The notes under the pieces: generated by a model
Told to the model about the DNA's origin: nothing
What the model saw: only the letters and a program-made list of their open reading frames with translations
Database searches by the model: none
Position numbers and translations under genes: made by a program
Shown here: piece after piece, positions 1 to 11,269 of the stretch
How positions within the stretch are numbered: position 1 is the stretch's first letter
Layout: every line of letters begins with the position of its first letter
Assembly (NCBI GenBank): GCA_963575745.1
Contig: CAUYUJ010019894.1
Location: 1-64,000, forward strand
DNA: 64,000 nucleotides
Direction: 5' to 3'
Source of the DNA: Prorocentrum cordatum
Lineage: Eukaryota > Sar > Dinophyceae > Prorocentrales > Prorocentraceae

Positions 1-930
1 GAGGGGGAGGGGGCCCGCCTCGCATCCCCGAGGGGCGCCAGGCAACGCCAAGGAGGGCCTCCACTGGGAGGGGGGGGTTCGCCGCTTCCCCGGGGAAGCG
101 CCGCTTCCCGGCGGAAGTGGCCCCCCCCCCCAGAACGCTCCAGAGAGCCCACTGCGACGACCCCCGACGCCCTCCAGAGCCTCCTCGAGCTTTCATCCTG
201 GAGCCTCGAGCCTCAGGAGGAACTCTTGGCGACCCCCCCCCCCTGTGGCACTCCCCGAGAGGTCGGGGGGGGAGGGGGGGGGATGCCCCCGCGGCGGCCG
301 GGGGTGCTGAGACGGCCGCCCGCGCAGAGGCGGCCCTCCCGGCGATATCTTTGGGCTGGGTGGTTCGGGCCAGACGAAGGGGCAGGAAGGGGGAAAGGGG
401 GGGGTACGACCCTGAGATCCTGGCGACTCATTTTTTTCGAGCCGGGCGTTTTCGTTCCATATCGGGCCCCGGGACCCTTCCAAATCGATCCGGCCCGAAA
501 AATGACGCAGAAAGTTGGGGACCGGGGGTCCAGTCGTGAATTTTTGCGATGTTGCAAATCTTTGGCAAAGCTGGATCTCAGGGGGCATCTGCTGCATGCA
601 GCTGGTTTCCGCCTCGCCGCCGGGACCCAATCCTCCACACCTGGGCGCCTTCCGACACCAGGGGGGGCGCCGGGGAAACCAGCTGCGTGAGTCGATTCTC
701 TGCCCCGCCCTTTGCTATACGGTGGAGGCTGGTCCACAAGAAACCCAACCCCGAGACGCCAGGACGTCCATGCATTTCTGGTGTGGTAGCGTCTCGCCTT
801 CCACGGCAAGACCATCGAAATCCAAGAAGCCCAGGCCACCCTGGAGGCGGATGCACGGGGCAACGAGCCAAACCACAACGAACGCTGGGACAGCCTGGCT
901 GTAGCCCGGGGCCTCGGCCGGATTGCACCG
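1..930. other. GC-rich stretch, no supported gene
   Basis: Dense runs of C and G, for example around 120-130, 231-242 and 267-281, keep several frames open on both strands. None of the translations shows a recognisable domain, and the composition is Pro/Arg/Gly low complexity. I see no gene here. Confidence 0.5.
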
Positions 931-1264
931 GTGCTATCGCGAGGACTTCAAAAATTGTGCGCGCTGGCGGCGCATTCGCGCAAACGCCGGGAAGGAGAGA
1001 AGGGGAAGGGACGAGAAAAGCAGGAGAAGGAGGGAGAGGAGGGAGAAAGCCGCAGAACTAGGGCAGAACTAGGGCAGGAAGCCCTGGAGGCAAGCGGGGT
1101 GTTTCTTGGCATGGGTCTTCGCTGTATCCCACCCTGCCGTTTACCCCCCCGAGGTGGCGCGAGGGGCCGCGGCCTCTCGGGACCGCTGCCGCTGGACGCG
1201 GCGAGGGTCCGAGGAGACGAGCGGCGCGATGGCCAGGGGAGAACCACGGCGGAGGGGCAACGAC

Positions 1265-1398
1265 CGGAGGAGGAGGAGGAGGAGGAGGAGGAGGAGGAGG
1301 AGGAGGAGGAGGAGGAGGAGGAGGAGGAGAGGATTTGGAGGAGGAGGATGATGAGGATGAGGATGAGGATGAGGATGAGGATGAGGAGGAGGAGGAGG
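1265..1398. repeat. GAG/GAT trinucleotide microsatellite
   Basis: An almost pure GAG run of about 60 bases is followed by alternating GAGGAT units. The frames across it give poly-Glu, poly-Arg or poly-Leu, which are by-products of the repeat and not evidence for a protein. Confidence 0.95.
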
Positions 1399-1399
1399 C

Positions 1400-2275
1400 C
1401 CGAAACGCGATCCGAGCAGGTGGGTGGGGTGGGGGGGCTTTTGAAACAAGGGAGAAGGACTCATCAGACGCCCGGGGGCCGTCAGGAGTCGGTCTGGGGT
1501 GAACCGCCGACCCGGGTGACTCGAACCTAGTCAGGGGTCCGAGCCCCTGTGTTGAGAGGATCCTGTGTCGGAGGAGGACGGGGACGCCTCGCCCGACAAT
1601 GAAAGCTCAGCATTTTGCTGTTCTCCTTCTCAAATGCTGTCTCTTCAAGTATCCAGGGGCGGCGGATCAATTTCCCTGTGGTTGGGGGAGGACCTTCTCC
1701 CCGAACGCATGGAAATGCCTGATGAGCCCTCTCCCCCAAGAACAGGGGGACGGTGAACACAAAAAGACCCACCGAGCCCTTCCGCATCGCAAAGGGACCT
1801 GAACTCTACTGTTCCATTGAACTCCATCCTGCGCTTTACCTCCCCGTTGCCGCTTCCATCCCAGCGGCGGCGGCGACGACAACGGCGGCAAGTCCCAGGA
1901 CTGCCCCCGTTGGTCTATTGAGGACCCGGTGCTCCGTTTCAACGAGCCGCCGCGACCCACCTCCCAGAATACCTATGTGATCGTGAGCCAGACGGACTTG
2001 GAACGCGAGTTCGCTGAGTCCGAGCGCTCCTTGCCCAGCGAAAGCCCCCAGATCCGGAACCCCTTTCCTCCAGGACTTCTTCTCGTCATGATGAACTCAG
2101 CTGTCGCCGTTCTCGGAGCGCCTGGGGGTTCAGCCAAGCGGCGTCTTGCGCTGGAAACTTCTGCCTCGCCCCACGCTGCCTCAGCGGCTCGAAGCCGTCT
2201 GCCACGAGCAGGCAGTGGAGCTGGTAGAAGGTGTGGCCCTCCAGCTCCTGGCGGGCTCATCCCCTCGAGGGATCA
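1400..2275 (+). other. no clear gene; possible short coding remnants
   Basis: One plus-strand frame near 1930-2070 reads a normal-looking peptide (IVSQTDLEREFAESERSL). A second frame at about 2110-2270 reads FSERLGVQPSGVLRWKLL. The two are in different frames and run into the GAG array at 2278. They could be exons or a frameshifted remnant; no family was recognised. Confidence 0.2.
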
Positions 2276-2277
2276 AA

Positions 2278-2565
2278 GGGGGAGGAGGAGGAGGAGGACG
2301 AGGAGGAGGAAGATGAGGAGGAAGAGAAGGATGAAGAGGAGGAGAAAGAGGAGGAGGAGGAGGAGGAGGAGGAGGAGGAGGAGGATGAGGAGGATGAGGA
2401 GGAGGAGGAGGAGGAGGAGGAGGATGTGGACCAGGATGATGATGATGATGCTGCTGATGATGATGCTGATGATGATAATGATGATGATGTCGATGATGTC
2501 GATGATGATGATGCTGCTGATGATGATGCTGCTGATGCTGATGATGATGATGCTGATGCTGATTC

Positions 2566-2600
<35 letters not shown>

Positions 2601-2692
2601 CTGATGCTGATGCTGATGCTGATGCTGATGCTGATGATGAGGAGGAGGAGGAGGAAGAGGAGGAAGATGAGGATGAGGAGGAGCCCGCGCCT
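2278..2692. repeat. compound GGA/GAT/GCT microsatellite
   Basis: About 130 bases of GGA/GAG are followed by some 260 bases of GAT with interspersed GCT, then GAG again. The plus frame gives an acidic Glu/Asp/Ala run. I read it as a simple repeat. Confidence 0.95.
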
Positions 2693-2718
2693 CGGAGCTA
2701 GGTCAAGCGTCGGCTCGC

Positions 2719-3270
2719 CTAGGACGCACTGTGCGCGCTGCCAGCGCCCCCCGCGGAACCTGGCAGGGGCGAGTCCTCGACCCCGACCTGCTCCCCGTTG
2801 GTGATGTCGTCGCGCAGGCCGTCGCCCGCGAGCTCGGTAACGGCGACGGCGCAGCCGTCGACGACGTCTATGTCTCCGTCGGTGTCCACGTTCTTCACCG
2901 CCGATGGTGGACAAGTGCCAAGTCCCGCAGGCTGCGGGAAATCCTCATGATCCTGGAGAGCAGGATGGTCCAGGCCGTCGGCAGCTAGACCACCACCGCC
3001 AGCCATGAACTGCAAGAAGGCGTCGTCCGCCTCTTCCTCCTCGTCGGCCGCCTGCATGAGGCTGCAATACCTCGTCACTTGACGAAGGAGCTCGGCATGT
3101 ATGACCCTCGCGTCCAGCAGAGCTTCGGCAGCACCATCACCAGCCACCACCGTCTGCATGCACATGTGGAACTGGTCGGCAGACGACGGCTCGACGGTTT
3201 CGCCCCCCGACGCATCAGGCAACGGCTGCGAGAGCAGGGGAGGCAGCGCTGTCAGCACCGAGTCGGCCAC
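2719..3270 (-). CDS. hypothetical protein, 183 aa
   Basis: The minus-strand ORF has balanced amino-acid use (HMCMQTVVAGDGAAEALL, VIHAELLRQVTRYCSLM), unlike the repeat-derived frames around it. It has an acidic linker (DEEEEADD) and no recognised domain. Its first codon is GTG, and the frame just upstream (NVDAAPVPDESSDMEVGF) looks continuous with it but lies one base out. It may therefore be the 3' part of a longer, frameshifted gene that includes the ORF at 3349-3918. Function unknown. Confidence 0.3.
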   Translation of the reverse strand: MADSVLTALPPLLSQPLPDASGGETVEPSSADQFHMCMQTVVAGDGAAEALLDARVIHAELLRQVTRYCSLMQAADEEEEADDAFLQFMAGGGGLAADGLDHPALQDHEDFPQPAGLGTCPPSAVKNVDTDGDIDVVDGCAVAVTELAGDGLRDDITNGEQVGVEDSPLPGSAGGAGSAHSAS

Positions 3271-3348
3271 GAGGGTCTGCCGTCGGGGGTACCCAGGAAC
3301 CCGACTTCCATGTCGCTGCTCTCGTCGGGAACGGGCGCTGCGTCGACA

Positions 3349-3918
3349 TTAGGAGAGGTCGCGGGGAACGCCCCAAAACTCCGTCGTACCTCGAAGTGGC
3401 ATAGGAGACAACGAAGAACCACTCGCACAACCAGGAATAGCTGCCCCAACAGACCCGTGGGGAAAGAGCAGCATGCAGGGCCGCAGGGGGAGCCCCCGCC
3501 ACCGTCGGATCGCCAGCCGAAGCACAATAACACCACCGCCCACAATTTGGATGGCCGCTCCACCGACCGAGCCGTCAGGATAGACCACTCCGGAGCCATG
3601 CCGTGTCAATGCCTGGTCGAAGCACTTGTCCTCCTCCTCGCTATCGTTCGCCTCGTCCTCACCATCAGCAGAGTCCACAGTCGCAGACGGAGCCAGACCA
3701 GAAGCCGCAGCAGTAGGACCAGGCTGAATGTCATCTGCCTCTGCGCGCGAGCGGTCAAGAGCAACCCGCGCATGCGCAACGTACTCCTCCCCGTCCAGGA
3801 CGGGGCCGAAACGGTGCGCAGATTCCGAATCGCCCATGACTTCGTCTTCGAGAGGTGCCCCCCTGCCACGTTGCGAACCCGTGTCTCGCTGCCTGCCAGA
3901 TGCAGACCTCAGCTCCAT
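3349..3918 (-). CDS. hypothetical acidic protein, 189 aa
   Basis: The minus-strand ORF opens with MELRSASGRQRDTGSQRG, then an acidic stretch (DSADGEDEANDSEEEDK) and a short hydrophobic run (AAIQIVGGGVIVLRLAI) that could be a membrane segment. It lies directly upstream of the ORF at 2719-3270 and the two may be pieces of one gene. No family was recognised; a chance open frame in GC-rich DNA is possible. Confidence 0.25.
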   Translation of the reverse strand: MELRSASGRQRDTGSQRGRGAPLEDEVMGDSESAHRFGPVLDGEEYVAHARVALDRSRAEADDIQPGPTAAASGLAPSATVDSADGEDEANDSEEEDKCFDQALTRHGSGVVYPDGSVGGAAIQIVGGGVIVLRLAIRRWRGLPLRPCMLLFPHGSVGAAIPGCASGSSLSPMPLRGTTEFWGVPRDLS

Positions 3919-4028
3919 GCTCGCGACGTCATCCGCCGAGGGGATGGGATGTCCATCAAAAGGTCCACACTGCCCTCTGCTCCATCAGGGGGGCTGGGCC
4001 CCCCCTCCGTCCCTGGGAGAGGCGCCCC

Positions 4029-4240
4029 CCCCCCCCCCTCCCTCTCTCCCCCTCTCCTCCCTCCTCTCTCTCCCCCCTCCTCCCTCCTCCTCCCTCCTCC
4101 TCCTCCTCCTCCCCTCCTCCTCCTCCTCCTCCTTCCTCCTTCTCCTCCTCCTCCTCCTCCTCCCCCTCCTCCCTCCTCCCCCTCCTCCCTCATCCTCCTC
4201 CTCCTCCTCCTCCTCCTCCTCCTCCTCCTCCTCCTCCCCA
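4029..4240. repeat. C/CTC/CTCC microsatellite
   Basis: A near-pure pyrimidine strand of CTC and CTCC units, starting in a C run at 4026. It codes poly-Glu or poly-Arg on the minus strand. Low complexity only. Confidence 0.95.
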
Positions 4241-5280
4241 CTTGGACTCACACGCTGCTCAGCGCCACGGAGGAGCACCAGTTGCAGTTGGATGCTGGGC
4301 TGGGGCCCCATCGATGCTGCCAGGCTGGCCACCCTCCGTGTGCCCAAGATGTTGTCCTGCTCAGTGGGGCGCACGCGAGAGATATCGGCACTCCAACCGT
4401 GCTGGCGGGGGTGTTCGAGCCCACGTCGACGCAGAACAAGCAGCCGACTGGCATCATGAATCGGCCAAGGCGGGTCAGGGTGCCATCGAAGTTGCTCGCG
4501 TGATATGGCCAATGAGTACCAACCTGTCAGACATAGCTCGAACGCCAAGTTCCACCTGCTTGAGCTGCTGGTACGCGCCGCATTAACACCTCTCGGTGAT
4601 GTGGCGAGGAGTGGCTCGAACCTCGCATATCGTAGAACGTCAGCAACGTAAGAGACACACCAATCCATCCATCCTGGGAAATCACTACCCTCCTGGTTGA
4701 CGTACAGCGCGGGGGGCCAGTTCCGCGTACAGCCAGAGATCTGACCAGCAGGCGCTCGTCGCCGCAGCTCGTGCGAAGGGAGACGCTGTGGTGGCGTGCC
4801 CGAGCTGATGCCCAGTTGCATGATCCCGAAGTCCGCCAATCTGCCTGCAGTCGAAGGCGGGGCCTCGCACGGACCGGAGTCACGTTGGGCATGTGGCGAC
4901 CGCGAGCCCGCGGTGCCCACCCCAGTGGGCAGACGTGGAACTCTCATCGGCCAAGCACTGCGAACCTGCGCCTGGGGTGTTCCCTGCGGAGGCTCCCTGA
5001 GGACTTTGCGCTCTGACGCCGCAGCGCGTCGAAGACAGCTCCCCTCCAGCCACTCCGCCCTTCGTAACCATCTTGTCTCAAGATGGCCGCTTCCGCGGAA
5101 GCAGAATGGATGCTGCTAGTCCGCGGCCAACCTTCAACTTCCTGTGAGCTCCCGTTGGAGCAGGCTCCGCCTCCCACAGACGGTCTGGTGGGTAAGCGGT
5201 GGAGCGTCCCGCTCTTCTCAGGCTGTCCGTGCTCGTGCCTGCGAACGGGGCCGGGAACAGGGAGGCCAAGGAGAAGCTAG
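4241..5280. other. unassigned sequence
   Basis: The minus strand stays open through much of this stretch. One frame near 4390-4690 reads plausible protein (SYVADVLRYARFEPLLA, WNLAFELCLTGWYSLAIS) and runs into the CTC array. No motif identifies it. It could be a remnant of a cellular gene or of a retroelement. Confidence 0.25.
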
Positions 5281-5403
5281 GGGTTGCTGGCCGCTCTTGT
5301 GCTCATGCTCGTGGTGGCTCTCGGCCCGCTGCTCCTGATGCTCGGGGGGGGGGGGGGGGGCAGGTCTCGCCCCAGCCGCGCCAACTGTGACGCTGAGGAA
5401 GAC

Positions 5404-5905
5404 ATGGGCCCAGCTGGATGGGACGTACACATCAAGGGTCTCATAGGTGAAAAGCTAGGGGCTGAGTTCAAGCTACTCAGGTCGGAGCTCGCAGAGATGA
5501 TCTCAGCCGATGCAAGCACGACGGCTGGACGTGCCATCGACCCTGTCATGGCGGCGACCAGTGCGCTCGAGAATGCCGTCCACGCAGCTCCTGGCACATG
5601 CAAACAAAGCGCAGGTGGAAGCTTCGTTCAAGCCAGAAATCGACGCGCTCAAGAGACGGTGTCAAGCTCGGCTCGACACCCTCTCCGCCAAAGTGGAAGC
5701 TATCGATGGACTTGCCGGCAAACTTACAGCTGAAATGGCAGAGATGCGATATTCCATGGACGAACTGCGGCATGACTTGGCACTTGCACATCGAGCACCG
5801 CCTCCTCCTAAGCCGCCCAGTGCTGGCTTCCAGCCCGAGGTTGACAGCGAAATTCTCAAGATTGTGGCGCCCGCGATCGTCGAGAAGTGTGATGTGGCCT
5901 CGTAG
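5404..5905 (+). pseudogene. coiled-coil protein, frameshifted
   Basis: Two overlapping plus frames each carry half of an alpha-helical, heptad-rich protein. The first reads GEKLGAEFKLLRSELAEMIS and ends in SALENAVHAA. The second, offset by one base near 5580, reads KAQVEASFKPEIDALKRRCQ then LAGKLTAEMAEMRYSMDELR, a Pro-rich linker (APPPPKPPSA) and a TAG stop at 5903. A further in-frame stretch (VDKWLKDAK) follows the stop. Charged coiled coil plus Pro-rich linker would suit the ORF1/Gag-like part of a dinoflagellate retroelement, but no enzyme domain follows. Treat it as a decayed fragment. Confidence 0.4.
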
Positions 5906-6189
5906 GTTGACAAATGGCTCAAGGATGCGAAGACTGACGGGATCTCGACCGCATCTTCACGGTGGAACAGGAACAGCGCTTGGTGCTCTTCGTCTCCCTG
6001 GTAAAGGTCAGTGGGCGCGCTTTCCTTTGCCTGCTGCCTCTGGTGGGCCCCAGGGAAAAGTCCGTTCCTGATCAAATAAGACATCGCCGGCAAACTTACC
6101 CGAGACGTGCCCAACCCCTTCTCAACGCCAAGCAAACATGTGCATGGAACGCTCCATACAAAAGAACACATCGCCAGATATGCACGATC

Positions 6190-7360
6190 TGCGCTGGCCT
6201 CATCCCCGCCGTGCTTCCCACGAGCCTACGAAAATGGCGCCAATTGCGCACTTCGCCGCGAAGTCTCGGAGGGGATCCGCGTGGCCCCTGACTCCGCTGG
6301 ATTTCCCAGGAGCCCACGAAAGTGGCGACAGTTGCGCAGTTCGCAGCCACCCAAAAAGCTGCGAGGTTTCAACTGGTCCGTTTACTCCCCGACTTCGCCG
6401 TGCCCCCCAGGAGCCCACGAAAGTGGCGACAATTGCACAGTTCGCAGCCACCCAGGGAGCTGGGATGTTTCAACTGGTCCGTTTACTCCCCGACTCCGCC
6501 GTGACTCCCACGAGCCCACGAAAGAGGCGCAAGTTATACAGTTCGCAGCCACCCAGGTAGCTGCGAAGTCTGCAATGGTCCGTTTACTCCCCAACCCCGC
6601 CGTGCCTCCCAGCAGCCCACGTAAGTCGCCGCAACACAAGGAGTTGCGATGTATCAAATGATCTGTTTACTCCTCGACTACGCCGTGCCTCCTAGAAGCC
6701 CACGGAAGTAGTGACAATTGCTGAGATCGCAACCACCCGAGGAACAACGAGGTCTCAAAGGATCCGTTTACTCTCTGGTTCCGCTGCCCCTCCCAGGAGC
6801 CCACGCAAGTGACAACAGTTGCATAATTCGCAACCGCCCAAGGAGCAACGCGGTTTCAAATGATCTGTTTACGCTGGACTCCGCCGTGCCACCCAGAAGC
6901 CCACGAAAGAGACGACAATTGCACAACTCGCAGCCACCCAAAGAGCAACAATGTCTCCAATGATCCGTTTACTCCCTGGCTCCTCCGTGCCTCCCAGGAG
7001 CCCACGAAAGGGGCGACAATTGCACAGTTCGCAGCCACCCAAGGAGCTGCGAGGTTTCAACTGGTCCGCTTACTCCCCGGCTCCTCCGTGCCCCCCAGGA
7101 GCCCACGGAAGGGGCGACAATTGCACAGTTCGCAGCCACCCAGGAAGCTGCGAGGTCTCAAATCATGTGTTTTCTCCCCGACTCCGCCGTGACCCCCAAG
7201 AGCCCGCGAAAGTGGCGACAGATCCACAGTTCGCAGCCACCCAGGGAGCTGCTAGCTCTCAAGTGATGTGTTTCCTCCCCGACTCCGCCGTGCCTCCCGT
7301 GAGCCCAGGAAAGTGGCAGCAATGGCGCAGTTTGCAGCCTCCCAGGGAGCAGCGCAGGAG
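6190..7360. repeat. 101-bp tandem repeat, about 11-12 copies
   Basis: A unit containing CGTTTACTCCCCGACTCCGC, then GAGCCCACGAAAGTGGCGAC and CAGTTCGCAGCCACCC recurs. The TTTACTCC landmark falls at 6381, 6482, 6583, 6666, 6767, 6868, 6968, 7069, 7170 and 7271. The spacing is almost always 100-101, with one unit shortened to 83. Copies differ by scattered substitutions. Frames across it give repeated peptides that should not be read as protein. Confidence 0.92.
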
Positions 7361-8814
7361 GAGGCAAGAGAAGCGATGAGGGGGGGAGGGGAGAAAGAGA
7401 AGGAGTGGATACCACAACGCTTGATTCAAAACGAGAACCCAGAAAAGGAGGGTTGGGAAACATTGGTGGCAACTCTTCGGCAACAACCTGCGGATGTTTA
7501 AATATTCTTCGATCGTCAGCACGGCTGGATCACGGAGAACTGTAATCCGATACTTCGTTTGGGGCCTCAGGCTGGTGGTGATCCTATCTTGTGCTACTGG
7601 CATGAGGCTGCTCTCACGTCGCGCGGGTGGACCCGCGCCGATGGGCGGCGCTGTTTTGAGCGCATCCTTGAGTCCAGCGCGGCTCCAGGATGGTCTCTTT
7701 AGCGCTTGCGACGACATCTTTTTGAAGGCTGTACAGAGCGGGAGGGCACCCAAAGCACGAGGAGCTGTCGGTTGCCTCATGGAACGCGAGAGCGTTGCTT
7801 CGGTGGCGAAGAGTACAATCTATGGCGAAGACGACGTACCTCCACAGGGCTGGGATTACAACAATTCGGTGTTTGCGGTTCAGGAGATCCACCAAACGCT
7901 TCGTGAACTCCAGCTGTTCATGCGTAGAAAGGCGCCCTCCCCGTGACATTCATTCATTATAAATCAGAGATTCCGCATCCTTTTCCTCGTTCCCCCTCCT
8001 CCCTCTTCTCTCCCCTCTTTCCCCTCTCTCCCCTCTCGTCCCTCGTCCCTCGCTCCTCCCCCCCTCCTCCTCCTCCTCCTCCTCCTCCTGCTCCTGCTCC
8101 TCCTCCGCCTCCTCAAGCCAATCATCATCTCATCTCAGCGCTCCCCCGCGCCTGGTGGCCCGCCACGCTGATCGACAGGGCAGCCCCTCCCGCGGGCACC
8201 AGCCCATCGGGGCCGCAGCAGCCAAAGGCCTCGAGCGCGGCCGAGAAATCGGCAGATCACGAGCGCGGGATGATTCGCAGTAGAAGGACCCCTAACCCCT
8301 TTGGGAAGCGACCTGAGTTAGTTAGGAGGGCCAACACATTGGGGATACAAGGTCGGTTCTGCAGGTGTACGAAACCACACCGCTCAGAATTATTAGCCCT
8401 AGTGCGGAGGCGGGGACCTGAGTGAGGCAACGTCTTCACTGCGTTATTAGGGTCAGGGGTTGTTTTGTCCTCGATGACGGGAAGGGGAACTTCACGGGAC
8501 TTGTTGACAAAAACACGACGCCGACTTACCCTCCCCAATTGCGCAAACAATCGCGGCAACTACTGACACCTTTCGGTACCGTGGAAATATATCCGCCTGC
8601 GACGGCAGGGCCCCCCACACGCAGACACTTGACGTGAAACAGGGAAGCACTGTGAACGCCGAACGGCCGTGCAGTGTAGAATGTGGACGGAAGGTGGGAT
8701 GTGGATGGTCACGGGGATGTGGGTAGATGTGATTGGAGGGAGGAACAAAGGATGAGGCGAGGTTGGAGCATGAGCTCTGGAGGCCTGTCAGAGTGAGCCA
8801 GAGCAGAATATGGG
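7361..8814. other. no supported gene; pyrimidine tract at 7980-8110
   Basis: ORFs on both strands are short and mutually overlapping with no domain. CT-rich low complexity fills 7980-8110. The minus frame at 8257-8559 has a fairly normal composition (CGFVHLQNRPCIPNVLAL) but no recognisable family. Confidence 0.4.
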
Positions 8815-8990
8815 TTCGGTGGAATCGCCCATGCATCGACGATGCGGCGCGACCTGGAGCCTTCTCTTCTCCATCCCGCCGTCGCCGATGCATCGTCGAT
8901 GCGTTGGAGATGCGGCGCGATCCTCCGACCCCATCCGCTCCCCTCCAATTGGAAGGCCTGGAGCTCGCGTGCATGCTGAGAAGGGCAAGG
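8815..8990. repeat. dispersed repeat with GCATCGNCGATGC palindromes, copy 1
   Basis: It contains GCATCGACGATGC near 8832 and GCATCGTCGATGC near 8890, both self-complementary around one base, then GCGATCCTCCGACCCC and a GGAGGCCTGGA-like end. The same order of elements recurs at 41090-41255 in the same orientation, so this is a dispersed repeat. Confidence 0.7.
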
Positions 8991-9434
8991 CTACTCAACT
9001 CTTCTTGCGGTTCTGGCCAGATGGTCGGCTGTGGTGGTGGGCATTGGAGCACCCAGCAGAGGAGGCAGCTCCCGCCTCCAGGTATGCCAGCATCCCGCTG
9101 CCCTTGCCCTCCTTGGCGCCTCTGCCAGCACGGCGCACTCCACGGAGCAGCCTCGGCACGTTTTCGTTATGCTGCCGGGCTCGCGCAGGGGCAGTCTCGG
9201 TGACTCCGCCCCGATCCTCACCTGAAACTCTCCTAGGGTCCTCTTGAAGCGATCCTGAGCCATTTTTCGATTCACGCGCAAGTCTACACTCTTACGCATG
9301 CCGAAATATCATCATGCACCTCGCCCTCTGATCAATTGCATGGGTAACGATGGGAATGCACAAAACTGCAAGATCGAGCACCGGAATGAATCAGTGTGCG
9401 TTTCTATACGAATCCAAGAGGGCGGCAAATTAAA
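8991..9434. other. no gene seen
   Basis: Only short overlapping frames without domains are present. 9255-9430 is less GC-rich than its surroundings. Nothing can be assigned. Confidence 0.4.
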
Positions 9435-9818
9435 TCAACCCGTGCACTGAGCAAGTGAAGCAAGCACGACAAACAGCATAATCCACCACTGCGGCCTCTG
9501 GCGACCGAAGAATGACCGTGGGGCGTCGGTCTCATCCGTAAACAACTGGAGATCGCTGGTTTTATCGCTCGAGCTTGCTTCGCGGGAGCCAGATTCGCAG
9601 ACCGCTGCCGCGGTCGGTGGAGGGACCGCGGGGCATCGAAGGCAATCCTGCAGGGCAAGAGGCACGTTGCACACTCCTTCTGGTGCACTGCAGGCTGGTT
9701 GACAACAACATACGGGGATGTCAACGTTCGAGATGGATCCTTGCGGCACTGTCGTGCCCCCTGGTTGAGATACGATCCTGAGACCTCTTGGAGTGGTGGC
9801 GGTGCCGTCTCGGGCCAT
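9435..9818 (-). CDS. possible Cys-rich, C-terminally anchored protein, 127 aa
   Basis: The minus ORF could start at the ATG at 9818 (MARDGTATTPRG). It has a Cys-rich middle (VCCCQPACSAPEGVCN, then LQDCLRCPAVPPP), an acidic linker and a C-terminal hydrophobic segment WWIMLFVVLASLAQC that could anchor it in a membrane. The frame continues upstream into a poly-A/T tract and so was probably entered from non-coding DNA. It may be an exon or chance; no family recognised. Confidence 0.25.
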   Translation of the reverse strand: MARDGTATTPRGLRIVSQPGGTTVPQGSISNVDIPVCCCQPACSAPEGVCNVPLALQDCLRCPAVPPPTAAAVCESGSREASSSDKTSDLQLFTDETDAPRSFFGRQRPQWWIMLFVVLASLAQCTG

Positions 9819-9908
9819 CTTGGAGGCGTCATTGGTTCCTCCGGGGCCCTCTGAGGGCTCCTTGGGGCAACTTGGGAATCTTGGCGCGCTCTTGGGGCAC
9901 GCTTGGTG

Positions 9909-9962
9909 CGTTTTTTTTTTTTTTTTTTTTGTTTTTTGTTTGTTGTTTTTTTGAATTATTTG
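9909..9962. repeat. poly-T tract
   Basis: A run of about 20 T is followed by T-rich GTTTT units. On the minus strand this would be a poly-A-like tract, but no element was found ending here. Confidence 0.85.
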
Positions 9963-11269
9963 GCTCCTTCTAGGCCATGTCGGAGCCATCTGGAAGCAAG
10001 AAATGAACCATCCCGATATCAACCAAACACCAAAGAACGTTATAAAGGGTTGTGCCTGCGCGGCCAAGTTTGGCTGTCTGGGGTTCCTGCTCGAGCCTTC
10101 TTCTTGTGGTTTGCACATTGCTGGGAGCTAGGACCTCTACACGACGCGTTTCCTTGAACCCTAGCCCAGGCCCAGACGTGCGAACGCTCTGCGAACCAAA
10201 AAGAAGCTCCGAGAACACGCCCAGGGTCCAGCACATGTTCTGGCTTCTCTTGCACCAGAGCTTGGAGCCCATGCCTTTGTTACTACGAAGACTCCTGGTG
10301 GGTGTGCTGAGGAGAAGTCAGCGGGCCCTCTGGAAGCCTCTTGGGCCATCCTGGGTTCTCCTGGGATCGATTCTGGGATCCTCTGGGGACATTTTTTTGT
10401 CGTTTATCACTATTATTATTTTTCGCTACGAGGTGCCGACACATCCGCGCCCTGGCTGCTGGCCAGGGCGCCACGCTGACTTCTTGCGGCACGCGCAAAA
10501 AGAAGGCGCGAAGGCTTTGGCCTCGGCAGCGAAAACGGACGCCCACGGGCCCCGCGTCGGGAGCGCAGGGCCCACGAGCACATCGAGACATAGCACCGCG
10601 CACAAGTTGGCACGAGCACGCCCAGCTTGTCGAAAACGTCACGCCCGTGGTGGTGCCTTCTGTCAGCACGTGGGGCTCAAGCGCTGGCAGCTTGGCATGG
10701 AACACTTGCAGGAAATCAGGACGCCTGGTAAAAAAAAGGGCCTTCGGAACTCAACGCCATTGTCCACCGCTGCCTCGCCTCGAAACCGAGGGCACCCAAC
10801 CGCGCTGGAGCGGGGGACATCTTAGCGGGTACTTGGCCTGTCTTGGAGAGAACCAGGGCCAGTCTAGATAGTCCAAAGGAGCCTCGGAGGTCTCACAGAA
10901 GGGTGGCTGTCATGGGGGTTCCCAGAACTCTCTGGCGTAGGTCTGGGTGGATGTTAAGCATTAGCTGGGCCGGTCTGAAATCTAGGGCTTTCTTGGATGC
11001 CTTCCTGGACTGTCTGAGGGTTGTCTTGGGCTCCTCTCCGGGGCTCCTTGGGAGATTCCATGGGTTTTTGTTGGGGGTCTGGAAGGGTTCTCAAGACCTC
11101 TTATGCCAACTTTACGCAACTTGGATCTCTTTGGGGGCCCTCTCTGGCCGTCTAGGGGCTATCCAGGGCCGTGTTGGGACTACCTGGGCCCTGTTGGGAC
11201 CCGCCGGAGCCTCCACTCTGAAGGAAAACCACATGAGAACATGAAAACATTAAGCAACTGAATTTTTTG
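9963..11269. other. no firm gene; start of dispersed-repeat field
   Basis: Both strands are open in places. At 10430-10710 plus and minus frames each give ordinary-looking peptide, so a gene fragment is possible but not assignable. From about 10300 onward the strand carries TTGGG/CTGG-rich phrases that look like the reverse orientation of the purine-rich modules found from 11.3 to 17.1 kb. Confidence 0.3.

Noticed and set aside
3079-4503. 474-aa plus-strand ORF
   Set aside because: Runs through the CTC microsatellite (poly-Pro/Leu/Ser) and lies opposite better minus-strand candidates.
5925-5945. ATGGCTCAAG resembling a leader 3' end
   Set aside because: It is part of the coding-like peptide VDKWLKDAK and lacks the CCATTTT part.
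8815-8990. CRISPR-like alternation of palindromic repeats
   Set aside because: Only a few palindromes, irregular spacing and no spacers of constant size; the genome is eukaryotic.
10052-10825. 257-aa plus-strand ORF
   Set aside because: Spans dispersed repeat modules and a T-rich patch, no domain, and the opposite strand is equally open.
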